Of a stretch of DNA of 64,000 nt, positions 35,100 to 52,716 are shown piece after piece. The translations under genes and the position numbers were made by a program. Origin of the DNA: Rhea pennata (Eukaryota; Chordata; Aves; Rheiformes; Rheidae); NCBI RefSeq assembly GCF_028389875.1, contig NC_084670.1, forward strand, positions 37,025,333-37,089,332. The letters run 5' to 3'. The notes below the pieces were generated by a model. That model was not told the origin of the DNA, searched no databases, and saw only the letters and a program-made list of their open reading frames with translations. Each line of letters starts with the position of its first letter. Positions within the stretch are counted from its first letter, which is position 1.

Positions 35100-35630
35100 A
35101 AATGGTGAGGGCAAAATCTCCAGCACAGCTGCAGTACACAGGCATAAGTGTCTCCTTCACACCATGACACTTCTTGCACACCTAGAGGCAAAGGGGTTTT
35201 AGCTGGGATAGCAGACAAGGCTGAGCAGCTCAGTCCTTTGACAGGGCTCTCTGGGGACACACCACTGACATCAGGTCAATGGGTCAAGCCTCAGCCAGCC
35301 AGCAAAAGGCTGCAGCTATGTGCAGAGAAGAAGTGGAGAGCGCTCGAGCCAAACTCTCCTCATCATATCCCCACTGCATCACATCAGTCACAGAGGTAAG
35401 GTTGGGCTGCTCTGGTTCCAAGGAGCAGAGAGCAGCCTCAGCCCTCCTGCTGCAGCCTGCCACATCAAGGGCAGGCTCCCGCAGCACGGCAGCCCAGCAC
35501 TCATCAAGTCCTGCAGCAGCAAGGCCATCAGCTTCTTCTGCAGCGCTTCCACCAGTGCCATTTCAATGGAATCCGAGTCATACTGGGCCTGGCAGTTGGA
35601 GCATACCCAACTGGGCAGCACTGACCCATC
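35100..35630 (-). pseudogene. POLE: POLE copy, last recognisable exons, splice sites lost
   Basis: Exon 35,505-35,630 reads [18 protein letters not shown] and [13 protein letters not shown]. It is preceded by ccctcg (CG at 35,631 where AG is required) and followed by atgagt (AT at 35,503 where GT is required). Exon about 35,103-35,181 reads [27 protein letters not shown]. The final exon of the family (about 35 residues to the C-terminus) was not found downstream. Confidence 0.88.
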
Positions 35631-36035
35631 CGAGGGGCAGAGAGAAGGGAGATGAACACAAGTGTGACGCTTCCCAAGAGAAAGCATGGTGCAGCCTCAG
35701 CCCTCGCAGCCTAACAAGAGCATTCTGAGAGCCCCGAGTGCCAGGAAGCCATAATCAATTTTGGAAGGGGATAAAGCATCAGCCAAAGCACCAGCACACC
35801 TCAAACTGTCACAGGCAGCTAAGAAAGGGGATGAGCAGAAAATAACCCTGAAGGGAGGTTTATCACTGTCATGGAACCTTCAAAGCCAAAGGATTGAGAG
35901 AGAGAGAAAGACGGACAACATGTGAGTTCACGACAGGCCAAGAGCACAACCATGCTAGGGCCTCTGGTGTCCCCAAGAGGGACTTCATGCATGCAGCCAG
36001 GGCAAAGGGGACTTCCTGGGAAACGAAGGCTGTAC

Positions 36036-36872
36036 CTGCGAGAGGGCGGGGTCCTTGCACAGGGCCAAGTCCCTGCAAAAATTGCAGTTCCTGCAGATGA
36101 CTTCAGGGAGCACATAGGAGTGGCAAGGGACCCGAAACTGGGCTTCTTCTGAGAACTCACCTACCTCAATGAGGCGCAGCAGGTCCCAGTGCAGTTTGTT
36201 TACTTGGTTAGTTATTCTGGCATCCAGGGACAACACCTACAGGAGAAAGTGTTAGGGAAGGCCACCAGCAGAGAAGACGGTCCTCACAGGGACTCACTCT
36301 GATGCGAGTGCTAGCTGGGCAAAACAAACTGATTGTAGAATTGCAACAGATTCTTTTTTAAAAAAGAAAAAAAGAAAAAAAACACGGCCCACCCCACTAA
36401 CCTTGCAGACGTATTTGATGAACTCTAGAGCTGGGTTGTTGAGTGGCAAGTAGGAGCCAGGTAGCACTGGGAACATGTCTGAGGGCTCAGTCGCATTACG
36501 GGAACCAGCCATGTTCTTCTGGATCTTCTGAGTGATGGTGAAGAAGCTCTGCGTGAGCTCATTGGCCACGTAATCCTGTGAGAAAGTGATCATGCTTGGA
36601 GAGGAGGAGCAGAGAGAGCTCTTGAGCCATACGGAAGCATACGGGGACAGCAAGGTGGGCAGCTCTCTTCCTGCTTCAGGACTGGCCCAGCAGTGCTGCT
36701 CACAGCTCTCCCATGCCTAACTGTGGCTAACCGTACTCACCAGGCATGGCTCACGTCTCTCCCAATGCCTCCTGGGACACCTGGCTCGTGGCCCTCCTCT
36801 TGATGGGAGCGCTCCCAGGGGCATTGCACCGCAGCTCCTCCTTCATGCTGTGGTACACAGCCACAATGTAGG
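36036..36872 (-). pseudogene. POLE: POLE copy, exons up to the zinc-finger region (three, open)
   Basis: Exons 36,755-36,872 ([13 protein letters not shown]), about 36,402-36,595 ([20 protein letters not shown]) and 36,036-36,236 ([15 protein letters not shown] and [15 protein letters not shown]). The cysteines of the first C-terminal metal-binding module, which docks the POLE2 subunit in the normal complex, are still present. Confidence 0.9.
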
Positions 36873-37272
36873 CTGCAGAGACACACAAGAAAAGCTCCAG
36901 ATGCAGTCCACGATGGGAGAGTGGCACAAGCACTACTGTGCTTGTCGACTCTCCTGGGGCACCAATGACTAATCAGGAACTAGTGACCTTCTTCCCCTCT
37001 CTGAGAGAGTTCACACTGGTGCTGAAACCACCCAAACAATGATATTTACAGACACGGAGGTGCTTCCTTCTGTACCACATCCAGCACAGTGCAGTCTTTG
37101 ACTGTAAGGGGTTCTTTGGATCAACATCAGAACCTCCTCAGTAGCACAGAGAGCTTCAAGAAGCTGTGGGGAATGCTGTGCATATGGCTTGGGCAGCAGC
37201 AGGGTGGGGATAGCTCTACTCACCAGAGGTAACAGTCAAAGTAGGACCAGGTGAGCAGCAGACTGCACTCAC

Positions 37273-38463
37273 CAGACACAATCATCAGGAAGCAGTTCTG
37301 ACAGGAGGCAGCCTGGGGGAGAAACTGCACAACGTTCCAACTATTCTCTAGCAAGTCCTCCACATTTGCTTCTCCATCCTTCTCCTCTTCTTACTTATTC
37401 TCCTCTTCTTCCTCACTGTCCTCATCCAATACTTGACTCTTGCTAGTGTCCTGCTGGAATGGAGCACAAGCCATCCACAGGCTTTCGGTTGGTGATGTCA
37501 TAGCAATACCCTATATCCAAACCAATAGCTCCCTGCTCAACTCAACCCACAGCACCCCTGTCTCTGCAGGACTGAGCACTTCCCATCTCTTACCTCCCCA
37601 GAGTGGATGCTAGGACGCACTCTTCCCTTGATACCTTCGTAATTTGCTGGATCCATGCAGAGCAGGAATCCCCAGCAGTGGCAGAAGGAAATAGGCAGAG
37701 AGTGGAAGATCTCCTTTGAGTGGATGCTGGAGGGAAGAGACTGCAGTCACACACAGTGTTGGCATCTTCCCTAGTTAATAACCTTCTCCATGGGAGGCAA
37801 TGAGGAGCAGGTGATGTTAGCAAGAGAGCAGTTCACTTCTCACATCCAACCATGCTTCAGTGAATGGACTCAGTACAAAAGGCTGCAGAGCAGTCATTAG
37901 CAGAACTAAGGGCTGCAGAGGAATCATACCCAAGATTCAACTGCCTCTTGTGTCAAGATGCCTGTCTTAGCAGCCCACACATCATAGCTGGGATGCTGAG
38001 AGCTGCCAGAGTATAAGAGACTGGGCAGAGCACAACTGCTCACATTCTCCTAAAGGTCTCTTTAGATTGAATCATACAGATATTTTTGGAATATTGCCCC
38101 ATGCAGCACAGTTAAGGGACAGATCCCTACTCTGGGTATGATGGCACAAGAACCAGGTGACCTTGTCCCCTTTCTTCCAAAGCTAACTTTGCAAGAAATG
38201 CAGTGCTGAGGACCAAGAAGAGGCAAGAATCAGCATCCTCCTTCCACACCTTGAGCCATGTCTTAGCTCAGCCTCCAGAAGATTTTCTCCAGGCCTGGCT
38301 TGCTGAGCGTACCCTTTGGCAGCCAAGTGTGCCCCACCTGTTGATGATGTACTCCATGTAGCCGATGGCATCCTCAATTCACCGTTTCTTGGTGCACAAG
38401 ATGATCTGGTTGAAGTTGGCATAAACCACTGAAGAACCAAGACGCTTGAACTCAGCCACTAAC
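37273..38463 (-). pseudogene. POLE: POLE copy, exons with stop, acceptor loss and frameshift
   Basis: Exon 38,338-38,463 reads L-V-A-E-F-K-R-L-G-S-S-V-V-Y-A-N-F-N and C-T-K-K-R-stop-I-E-D-A-I-G-Y, with TGA at 38,379-38,381 for CGA. Phase requires it to begin at gttagtggc, which is preceded by CC instead of AG. Exon 37,594-37,726 ([11 protein letters not shown]) is open. Exon 37,273-37,454 has one extra base near 37,440, so the entry frame meets TGA at once. In the ancestral frame (acidic run, then [10 protein letters not shown]) there is also a TAA at 37,391-37,393. Confidence 0.88.
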
Positions 38464-38820
38464 GGTCAAGCAGAACACAGGATCTGGAGGCAGCAGGCTG
38501 GAGGAACTGCTGCTGTTTAGCTGCCATTAAACAGGGAACAGCAAACCACAGCACAACATACAATTCAGGAAGGATGTGCTGCTCCAGCACAGCCAGTAGT
38601 CAAATGCCTAGGTCTCGCCATCTAAGGGAGCTCCAACCACAGGATGGCAGGCACTCCAACAAAAGTTGGACCAACTATGCATCTGCAAGTTACTGGGCCT
38701 TTCCAGAGGTTGTGCCACAGGTGCTCAAAAAGACGCAGCTATGGGTGCCAATAGAGTCCCACCCATGGCTATGTCCGTCTGCTCCACGCACAGGGCATGG
38801 CAAGCTCCATTTTCACTTAC

Positions 38821-40696
38821 TGTAGGAAAAGCTTCTTCATCATGTTGTGCAGAGGGCGATGCAAAGCTGGGTTATAAAGCAGTGAGGAAGGAGAGCAGAG
38901 CCAGCGGTAAAAACGAATCACCTGGTTGTCTGCATAGATGTTGGGATACTGTGTGATCTCCTTCACCCAGCTCACCACCATGCTCTTCAGAATCCTGCCA
39001 CGGAGCAGAGATGAGCATCACACCAGGCACATGAGCCCTTCCTCCTTTCACACACTGACATGTTTTCAGATAATGCTAGAGCAAGTGGCAACTCTGCCAA
39101 AGCAGAGATGCATTAGCTCTCAGCACATAAGCCACAGGGCAAACATGTGCCTCTATGACCTTGTGGAGATGAAAAGAGAAACAGGAAAGGGCAAACTCTT
39201 CAAAAGCATCTCCTCACATATGCTGGCTGAGCCACTAGGGAGAGCTGATCCTCAAGCCTAAAAGGGAGGATGTCAACAGACAAAGCTGGGCTTCGCCTCC
39301 TTCCCTCTGCCAAGCCAGCTGCCTGTTGTGCTTCAAGGCACCCCACAAACCACATGCTAGTAAGAATCTGGAGAGGCTAAAGCCAGCCAGTCAGCTGGGA
39401 AGGAGGACCCTGCCCTCTTGCAGGTACAGCCTGAGAAGCAGGACCCTGAGGGCATCAGGCAGGATGAAACAGATGCTCCATCTCATGCTGACCCTTACAG
39501 ACATACCTGAAGGGGTTGGAGCACAGGGCAGTCTCATCATAGCTGGCTGGAATGTTGGCACCTTGGTTCCCTGTCACCATGTCTTCTAGAGATGCCTGCT
39601 GGATCACATCAAAACTGATACTCACACTGGGACCTCCTTCCATGTCATTGATGTGATGGGACTGTAACACTGTGTTTACAGCCAAGCTCTGAATATCCAG
39701 CTCCAGACACACTGTGAACAAACACAACCTGTCAACGGGCAAGCAGGGCAGAGAACCAGCAAGCACACAATCCCCTCTCCAGGTATGATGAATGTACCCA
39801 CTTGCCAGGACTTTCCACAAGTTATAAGAGCTGTTTACAGGTGTTGCTGCATCTACCGAGTGCAACATCAAGATATTCATATCAGGAAATGGTGAAAGCC
39901 TGTATGGTACTGCAGCAGCATGGGAAACTGTGCTGCTCTCCAGACTGCCACGCACCTTGTATTACAGGCCTTAAAGGACACTTTTGGCACATGGCCAGAC
40001 CTCTCCCCTCTACGGCCGTGATGCTATGTACGGATGGCCCCATTCACTGCACAGCTAAACAGCAGAGCACCTTCCAACAAAACTTGGATCTACTTCCCCT
40101 CCAGCGGCCACCAGCTTTTTCTGGAAACTGCAGCAGAGGTGCTCAGAACAACTATCAGTCAGCTTGTTTTGCATCACAGAAAGATTCATCCTAGCGACCA
40201 CCAGAAGTGATCTTCTGAATGCTGCTATGAGAGGCCACAAACTAGAAAATAATCTGTACTTAAATGCCTACATGCATTTTTCTATTGCATACAGGACTCT
40301 CTATCCCCAGGAGATGCCAATTGCATATATCCTGTCCAGATCATCGCTCAACTTCTGAAGCTGTCAGCAACTGCAGAACTGCTCAGATACTCTTCTGCCA
40401 CTGCAGCCATCCTTCTCCTGAAGAAGGAAGCACTTGAAGAGCACTTGGCTCGGCTCCCGCTCAGTGCTGTCCTACCTGTGGAGTAGCAGCCAGGGTTGTT
40501 TATCTCCACTGAGGCTCTCTCGTCAAACTCCGTAACTAAACGGTTGTCATCAGCCTCTTTACCCCCCAGCTCTGGGCGGGCCGTGGGTGAGAGCCACGCC
40601 AAATGGTTGTGGCGACAGAGGTGGTGGGAGAAAAACAGGTCAGAATCAAAGGTAGACATGTCATCAGGGAGATTCCCAATGGGGATGCGGTAATAT
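38821..40696 (-). pseudogene. POLE: POLE copy, C-terminal module exons (three, no lesion)
   Basis: Exons 40,476-40,696 ([13 protein letters not shown] and [15 protein letters not shown]), 39,507-39,711 ([16 protein letters not shown] and [12 protein letters not shown]) and 38,821-38,994 ([16 protein letters not shown]) join in phase with GT-AG borders. This module is catalytically inactive in the normal protein and has a structural role in the CMG-bound polymerase. Confidence 0.92.
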
Positions 40697-40923
40697 CTGA
40701 GGAAAGGAAAGAGGTACAGTCATCAGGGTAAACACATCAATAGAAGAACTGTGCCAGCATCATAGTTGCTTGTCCCAACAAGCGCAAGAGCACAGAAGGT
40801 GACAGCATCTGGCCTCATCTTGGCCTCAGGCTCCTGCAGTCTCCCTTTCCCACCCAACCAGGAACAAAGTAACCTCCCTAGGGGAATGTGGCCATGGCAG
40901 CAGGTGGGCCCAGGATCTCTCAC

Positions 40924-41098
40924 CAGGACTGGGACAGTTCCAGATACTGGGACACCTGCTGGCTTTCCTCTGCCATAGGGACCTGCTTCCCTTTATTTGC
41001 GACTGGAACCAATGGCTGAAGGGGCTTAGCAGCCCCCAAATCCTCTTGTCTCCAGTCTGGGAGCTGGGTGTTCCCCCCTGGTGCTGGTTAGCTAGGAC
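40924..41098 (-). pseudogene. POLE: POLE copy, linker exon with 1-bp deletion
   Basis: The frame set by the previous exon gives V-L-A-N-Q-H-Q-G-G-T-P-S-S-Q-T-G-D-K. The recognisable continuation E-D-L-G-A-A-K-P and A-E-E-S-Q-Q-V-S-Q lies in the next frame. The exon is 175 nt; 176 is needed for its border phase. The shift falls near 41,040-41,050. The downstream neighbour exon is far along the protein: about 340 residues, all exons of the first half of the C-terminal inactive polymerase module, are missing between 40,924 and 40,696. Confidence 0.75.
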
Positions 41099-41197
41099 CT
41101 GAGAGAAATGACAGCAGGAAGATTTGGGGGCTGAGGCCACACTATCAGCAAGAGATGCCCATCAGCACAGCCAACTCCTTTCTCTCACTCTTATTAC

Positions 41198-42331
41198 CTG
41201 TCTCTTGCCTTCAGAAGTGAAGAGCTCATTAATTTTCTTTTGTTTGTACACATCATTCTTCTCTAGGAGTTTCTTGTGCAGCCAGTCGGGATGCCGGACC
41301 CATGGGACAGGATTCTTTACCTGAGGAATATTGTCAAATCACACATAAGCAGTCCCCAGAGCCAATGCCCTCTGCCTTTCCTCCCATCACCACAGACCTG
41401 CAGCCCTCCTGTCCTTTCCCACCTCCATACCTGCTGCAGTGCTGCAGCAAGAGTGATGATTTTCTGGATGGTGCTGCCTAGTCTCTCAGTATAGTAGTCC
41501 CAGTCCAGAATCTGGGCAAGACACACAATAGTAGACAGTGAAGTAGATGGAGTAGAAAGGTGCTGCTCTGGGCTCCGCTGGGTGATGCAGGGACCAGCAT
41601 TTCTCCTTGCTTGCAGCACTCTCCACAGCACTTCACTTTGTGACAAGTAACTGCTGCCCACATAGTGCCTCCCGAGGGAGGAGCTGCAGCCTAGTGCAGG
41701 AGAATCAAAGGCTGTGCTGCTCCATAGGGGCGTTCAACTCACCGCCCGCATGCTGAAGTCCTGCAGTGAGGGGCTCTCCAGCCATTTCCGGAGGTAGTGC
41801 TTCCGTACACTGGGCTCTGCTTGGAAGACGGCAAGTGGGATGGCCCTGGAGAAGATAGGGAAGCACCAACCAGCAGCAAGGTCACTGGCAGCACAGCACC
41901 CCATCTTCCCAGCCTGCACACACCTCTCTGGGCTTCTCCTCTCACCCCTCTCCTATGCCAACAAACAGCAGGCAATTGCACAGCATTACTCACCATTACA
42001 GTTTCTTTTATGGTCTAAACCAGTACACCAGCAATCACTTGGTCATGCCACATCAATTCACCCTGCCATTCCCTTCACATCCTCCCAAAAGTCCTGGCCC
42101 CTCAAGACAGGTTTACCTTTCTGTGACTGGAGACCCTTCTGCTTTCTTAGCAATGACAAACCGGCAGCTTAGCCCTGCATCCTTCACCATCTGGCCTCCC
42201 AAGAATTCTGCCAGACGCTTGGAAGTGCTGATGCAAGTGGATTTCTGCTCCCCGGAGTCTTCTAGCCTGTGAGACATGGAAGGGTTCTCTGAGATCAGCT
42301 CAAACAGCTCTCAATCAGGCATGTTGGCAGC
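41198..42331 (-). pseudogene. POLE: POLE copy, exons following the polymerase core
   Basis: Exons 42,117-42,331, 41,743-41,845, 41,431-41,511 and 41,198-41,320. The first reads [18 protein letters not shown], with TGA at 42,311-42,313 for an expected Ser (TCA), then [15 protein letters not shown]. The others read [23 protein letters not shown] and [16 protein letters not shown] without lesions. Confidence 0.92.
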
Positions 42332-43135
42332 CTGAAAAAAGTAGCAAGGAGAAAAAAACACTATCAGGAACCTAATGATCAAACCTCATTGCTATTACAT
42401 ACATGGAACATTTAAACTGATTGTCACGGCTGTCTTTATGAGGAGTTTGTGAATAATCTCTGCTCCAGTTGCGAACATGACCTATGGAATATAGAGATCA
42501 CGGACATGAGGTCAGCATCAGAACTCCTGCCGTGAATGCAATGCTTTGAAATGATGTTGTATGGCAAACTCTTAGTGGGCCCAGCTCTGTAGTGCCAGAT
42601 GCAAAATACAAAGGGGAAGTGCTCCCAATAAACTCCCAAGCAGAGCAGTCGCTCCAGTTTCTCATCTCTCCTGCTCCCCAGTTTGAGGCTCTGTTTTCTG
42701 GCATTGTCTCTGCTCCTGCTGGTTATTTTAAAGCTAATCTCTTCTGGGCTCCTCAATTCTGCAGGCAAATGGCTCTGCCATCCTCTGTCTCAGTGAGTGG
42801 CTCCAGAGAAAGTCCTTGGTGGAAGAGGACCACCAGGCTACCTCTGTGAAAGAGGTGACTGGAGGACAACGCTTACCCACAGTTAAGCGGTAACAGCTGA
42901 AAAAAGTGTTGTAATAACAGGTCTGGTGATAAAAGACCCTAAAGAGCAGCCCTAGAGAATCAAAGGGGCAGAAATTACAGGCAAACAGCCATCAGAGGCA
43001 CAACGGACCAACCATTCTCTTCAGACAAAGTCCATCCTCCCTACAGTGTTGGGGCAGCTTTGACATCTCTTCTCTGGCCCCAGCCTGGGAAGACAAACAT
43101 GCAGGGGATGCATATCCTGCAAACCCTACACTCAC

Positions 43136-45007
<1,872 letters not shown>

Positions 45008-45760
45008 CTGCCGGCACAGCCCCAACAGAATAGCCTCACTCAACAGCTCAGCTGATTATACGAGCAGACAGCCCCCAGATACATCATCCTGTCTGAAGGG
45101 ATCACTGACGGCCTTTGTTCCTTCCAAACGACGGGAAAGATCAATCCCTCCTCTCCTGAGGGAACATACTTTATTCTCTGCTAAGATAGGGTAAGTTAGC
45201 TTGATCCCTTGTGACCAAACAACTCCTTGGAAAGCTACAGAACAATTTAGCAGGTAGGACTCAAACATGGGACCTGAAGAAAAGTGCAGGAGACTCTGAA
45301 GTCACTTCTTTTGGCTTATAGCCATAAATGGCTGAGCAAGCAGAGCATGGGACCTTGTTCTTGTCTTGACTCCTGCTGCTTCTGGCAGTCTATGCACAGA
45401 AGCACACACCAACCCTGGTCTCTTACACTATACCCTCCCTGCTATATCAGAGTCTCTCCTTCCACTCAAACGCCAGTTTGAGCTATGAGCTGTGCAGGGC
45501 AGAGAGTAGCTGTGTAGCAAGCAAAGCTGTCAGCCCCAACGTCCTGCTCATTACACAGGGGACCAGAGACAAAAGACAGGCTGTCCTCTGGGCTGAAGCC
45601 AACTCCAAGAACAAAGATGCATACTCCGCTGCCAGTAGAGCTACTCCATTCACAAGAACTGCCTGATTGGCTTGCAGGCCTACAGAAGGCTAAAACATTT
45701 TCTTCCCTTTCACTGTTTTCACCAGACTGTACAGCTGGCTGGTACAGATGCCAGACTCAC

Positions 45761-47257
<1,497 letters not shown>

Positions 47258-48225
47258 CTGACGGCAAGAGGGAGAGTCAGGACAACCCTACATTCCACTA
47301 CAGGCAGCATCAATAGTCAGATATTCCCCCCATCGCAATCCTAATATGACACTGTGATCTAGAACAGTATCAGTTATTAAGATAATTCCTCTTTCTTTTT
47401 GCTCCTTCTGCATTTGAGGGGGAAGCGTTGGGCATAGGCATCATGCTATATTAGGGAAGAGTCTTGCAGCATCAACTGTAACTCACACCCATAGTTAGAA
47501 TTACCTAATCCCAGCAGAACTGCCATCCTACATCAATTCTGCCACACCATGTATTGTGCTGGCAAGAACTAAATGCTTGCAGCAAGAGATTATATTGAGA
47601 CTAACAGCAGAACCATTTCAGCAGAAAAGGCCTCCCAGCCACCTCCGTGATTCACGACAGAACTAGCAACAACTGCAAAGCAAATGGCTCTTTATGAAAC
47701 TCTTCCGGAGACAGAGTCCCAGGGTCTTGTCATTTCTTTCAATATATTAGCAATTATATTTCAGTCTCCTCCCTCTGCCACAAGACTCCAAACATTTGAG
47801 AACTAGAACATGCTGCTTCTTTCTCCTAGAATCAATCATTTCTTAACCTAAGATCAAGTTTGTTTCTCTGCTTGTCTCATCCTTCTATTTGAAGAGTAAC
47901 CTACAGTGAACACAAACCAGATCACAAAAGAGTTGAGCTGAGGATTTTCTAAATCCAGTAAATGCCAAAAAAACCCTAGTTGTTTTTTTTCCTAGCACTG
48001 AAAGTGAGCTGTGACATCAGAGAGCTAGGAACCACTGTGGTAGCAGCTGTTTAGGATTCAGCAGGGGAAAAACTTGCACTTGCACCAGAGCTGTCAGGAA
48101 AGCTAATATTTCTTATTGACCATACAGATTGAGTAAAACGATCCTTTAGGGCTCAAGTTTTTAGTGAGAGGTGAGGACCTTCTAGCTTTGGCAGCACAAA
48201 TAAAACAGAAATTCAAGCCCAGCAC

Positions 48226-48371
48226 CTTATGCAGCCCCTTGAACTCACAGCGACAGTCTCTGAAAGCTCGTACACTGTCTACATAGAAAGAGTTCTCTTG
48301 CTGGCAGACGGTGGTGACAGGCTCCTCCACTTTGGTGACGTGGATCTTCTCATAAGCCTTGTGGCATTAAT
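48226..48371 (-). pseudogene. POLE: POLE copy, exon with in-frame TAA at its second codon
   Basis: Joined to the preceding exon (G|AT), it reads [20 protein letters not shown] and [14 protein letters not shown]. The family sequence at the start is D-Y-C-R-K, so Tyr (TAT) has become TAA at 48,367-48,369 and Arg has become His. Two further conserved residues are Cys (R-D-C-R-C-E-F for R-D-R-R-Y-E-F). Confidence 0.9.
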
Positions 48372-49093
48372 CTAATTAAGGGAATAAATAAAGCTTTCTC
48401 AGAGATTAGTGCCCCACTATGGATGGGAAGGATGAACACAACGGCATTGGGCAAACCACACAGATCCACAGATCTGAAGCTTTCAAGGCACCAGTCTGAG
48501 AAAAATTCCATCAATGCAAATAAACACCATACCTAGGAAAGCAAGGAAGCAGACCCACTGCACAGGCAAGGGGAGGAAGATACTAATATGGGGGGAAACA
48601 GCACCTCTCGAGAGAGATGCAGAGGTGTGTGTGGAAAATAAATTGGCCATGAGGGCTCACCCACAAATTCAGCCTCTGCTCAGAGCCCCCACTACCTAGA
48701 TGCTTCTGCTGAGCAGTATCACTTTAGGAGCAAAAAGTGAAAGGATATTGATGCATGTGTTTCATTGACATGCTTTAATTAGCGCTCATTAAAGAACAAC
48801 AACAAAAACAAAAACAAACAAAAACCACCTTTCATGTGTCTCAGCTCAAATACATGGCTCTCAGTGAGAAAAGAGAAACACTGAGACAAAAAACAGCACT
48901 TGCCTCCTCCTCAAAAAACGTACAGGAATTGGTTGGGATCCTAGGGGAAAACTGTTGCAGCACAAAACTGAGATCAAATTCAGTCTGAGCCAGCATGAAC
49001 TAAGTAGTCCCAGACCTGAGAGAGAAGTAATTAATGATGTGTTTATAGTCTAGGCAGCAAAAACCTGCTCCACATAACGCCATTTATATTTAC

Positions 49094-50721
49094 CTGCCAG
49101 TCGCTTCTTCTCATACTTGGCCTGCTCTTCACGGGAAAGCTCGTGGAACACCCGGGGTGCTCCATCTGGATACAGAGGAGGAAACTTCTCAGGCTCCAGC
49201 CATTGCTGGATGTGGTGATACTCGCTGTGGCTTGCAGGCACTGCAAAGGAACAGCAACTAGGAGCTTTCCAGGGGAGGAACAGGAAGTGGTCTCTGTGTC
49301 TTCAGCTCACACTGCAAGCTCTGTCCATGCTGCCATGCAACAGGGAACTTGACAAAGCAGACAGCAGAATTACACTTACTGAATTCTCCTCTCCACTGCC
49401 AAGTCATCCGGCGCTGACGATTAGCACCTGGCTTGTTCAAGTCACAGGCAGCACACATGGCCTCATCCACCATTGCTGAGGGCTGGACACAGGTCAGGCA
49501 CACCCATGTTAGAGAAAACAGAACTGTCTCCAGTGACATATGCCAGAATGAACAGATGTTGGGTACTAGAAGAACACAAATGTGAACATCACAGAGGTGA
49601 TGTTCAGTAAGTTCTCCTTTCTAGAAGCTTTTTAGAACACAAGTTACAGCAAGAACAATGACTATTCTTTGGAAGAAGCCAGCTAAAGCTATTGCTCTAC
49701 CTTGGACAGACCTTTCGGCTTTGTACACCTGACAACTGTAACAGCCCGACTGGATTTGAAACCGAGCCTTATTTTATCCCCCTGTCCAGGGCAGAAAGTT
49801 TATTGTTTGCCGCTAAGGGGATCAAATTGGAGGGACTACCTAGACCATTCGCAAGACAAAACAGAAGACTCTTTCCTGACTGGACTGAGGTTACCCACCT
49901 GCAACCTGTTGGTCAGAATGATGTTGGGGTACAAGGCCCCTACATCTAAATGGTAGACAAGGGGGCATTCAATTCCGTTAGGAACATCCTTCAGGGAATT
50001 CAGCTTGACTTTGATTTCATCACAAACCTGCGGGGATATGTAAAGAAGTAAAATTCAAACAAGAAGGAATTAATGATGCAGTCACATATGCACTATATTT
50101 GGTCCTTTACTTCCGACATGCACAGAGACACCTGCCACTGATTCTGGGGAACACAGGAAGAGTATGAAGAACTAAAGGAATAGGATTAAGAAGAGTGGCA
50201 GTGGTGAGTCTTCTTTAACCACCACTGTTTAAGGTTTTCTTTTGGACCTCCAAGGTAGGTTTCATCTACACTGCAAATGTCTACAGAGAAGTTTTTCCTG
50301 TCTCTCTCCATGAGTATCAAATGAGTCTAAACAGGCATCTTTAACATGTGCTGTCTCACCAGACATATTCAGGATGAGAAAAATCAGCCTTGCCTCCAGC
50401 CTACGCCAGTTCTTCATTAATATGAGAAATCAGGCATAGATGTACATGGAGCAGAACTCAAAGTTGAAGAAAGTTCTTATACAACACCAACATATGTGCA
50501 CAGGACCCAGGCTTGCCTAAAGAAACGTGCTGCAACTCCATCCTCACAGTTCTGCTCTCCCTGGAAAGCCCAGTCATGCCTCTGGCCCTGCAGGCTGAGG
50601 CAGGACAACAGACCTCCTGGAAGTTGGTGACTTGATCCAATGGCAAACCTGCTTCCTCTTCGACAGCATGCCGGAGCGTCTTCTCCACATACTGCACCAG
50701 GAAGTCAAAGGCAGCAGGATT
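49094..50721 (-). pseudogene. POLE: POLE copy, polymerase motif A exons (four, no lesion)
   Basis: Exons 50,614-50,721, 49,899-50,027, 49,380-49,482 and 49,094-49,240 join in phase with GT-AG borders. Motif A reads [19 protein letters not shown], with the metal-binding Asp kept. The following exons read [14 protein letters not shown] and [17 protein letters not shown]. The two cysteines of the C-A-A-C segment, part of the catalytic-domain iron-sulfur cluster ligands in this family, are present. Confidence 0.92.
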
Positions 50722-51961
50722 CTGCAAGGATACAGGAATGATACTGAGACCTCTTCTAGGCACGACACCCATCCTCGCACACCGCCCAGGGAAGGGTGGC
50801 AGGGGGTGACAGCTTCTGCAAGATTATCCATGCTCCAGCGTAGCTTTGGGGATCTTTGAAAACAGGCTCACTACTTAGCAGAGCATGTCTCAGTATGGGT
50901 AGAGAGCAGTTCATCTCATCTGAAGGGCAGATGGCTGAAACAGGTCAGCCGAATGGCATCTCGAAATGCCCCTTCATTCACTGATCAGCTCCGATGTGAG
51001 CAGGCAGATAATGTTGGCCAATTAGCTGGCCTGACCTCCACAGCCAACTTGAGCTCTCTAGAACTGAAGGACGGTGGCTTTCTGCTAAGAACTCTACAAC
51101 TCACAAAAGTCTACACCACTCGCACTAGGGCAAAACACAAAGCAGAGAAGAGATGGTGGCTGCTCCCCGGCCCTTGGAGTTCTCCTGCAAAGGACGCTAT
51201 ATAGGGCAGCTAACAAGAAGAGATGATTGCATGTATGTTCCACAGGGCAACACTTATGAGGCGGGGCTGACCCAGTAGTCAGCTGCTCACACATCTCACT
51301 GCTCTAAGGGGCCAAGGAGTTAGATTTAAGATCCTTCTAAATTCACAGTGCACGTTCCCTTAAGATCATTTACGAGATTAAGGCCACTAAAATAAACAGC
51401 GCTGAGGTGTGGTGTATCACACAGCAAAGAGAGAAGTTGCCTCTAAAACTTACAATTCAGACAGTAGTACTAATCAGAAACAGGTAAAAGAGGCCAAATG
51501 AAGAGGGCAAAAGAAGCTTGGCTTGAGTGGGAGAAGGACAAAGATATAATCCTGACGAGACAAAAACAGAGCCATCTCTGCCAACAACCACTGGCTCAAA
51601 GAAAACCAACCCTCCCCTCCCCCCCAAAAAAAACCCTTCAACCAACCAATAAACAAACCCACACAACAATGAACCACCCTCCTTGCTGTAACACTGTCTT
51701 TACCCAATAGCCAGCCTGAGGTCATGAGGAGCAACTTCTCCAACCCTTCCCACCTAAACTCTAAGCAGGTTCAGGCACTCAAGCCATAAATTAGATATCA
51801 AAGTTTTATAATAGGTATTGCTATTGGGTATCCCCCAAAAGAACAGAGGATGGTAATTCCAGTTGGAGGGTTATTCCCTACTGCCATGTTCTCCAGAAAG
51901 AAGAGCATCATTGCATTACCATTTTAAAGCCTCCGTTGCAACACCTTGATTGTGTCCTTAC

Positions 51962-52716
<755 letters not shown>

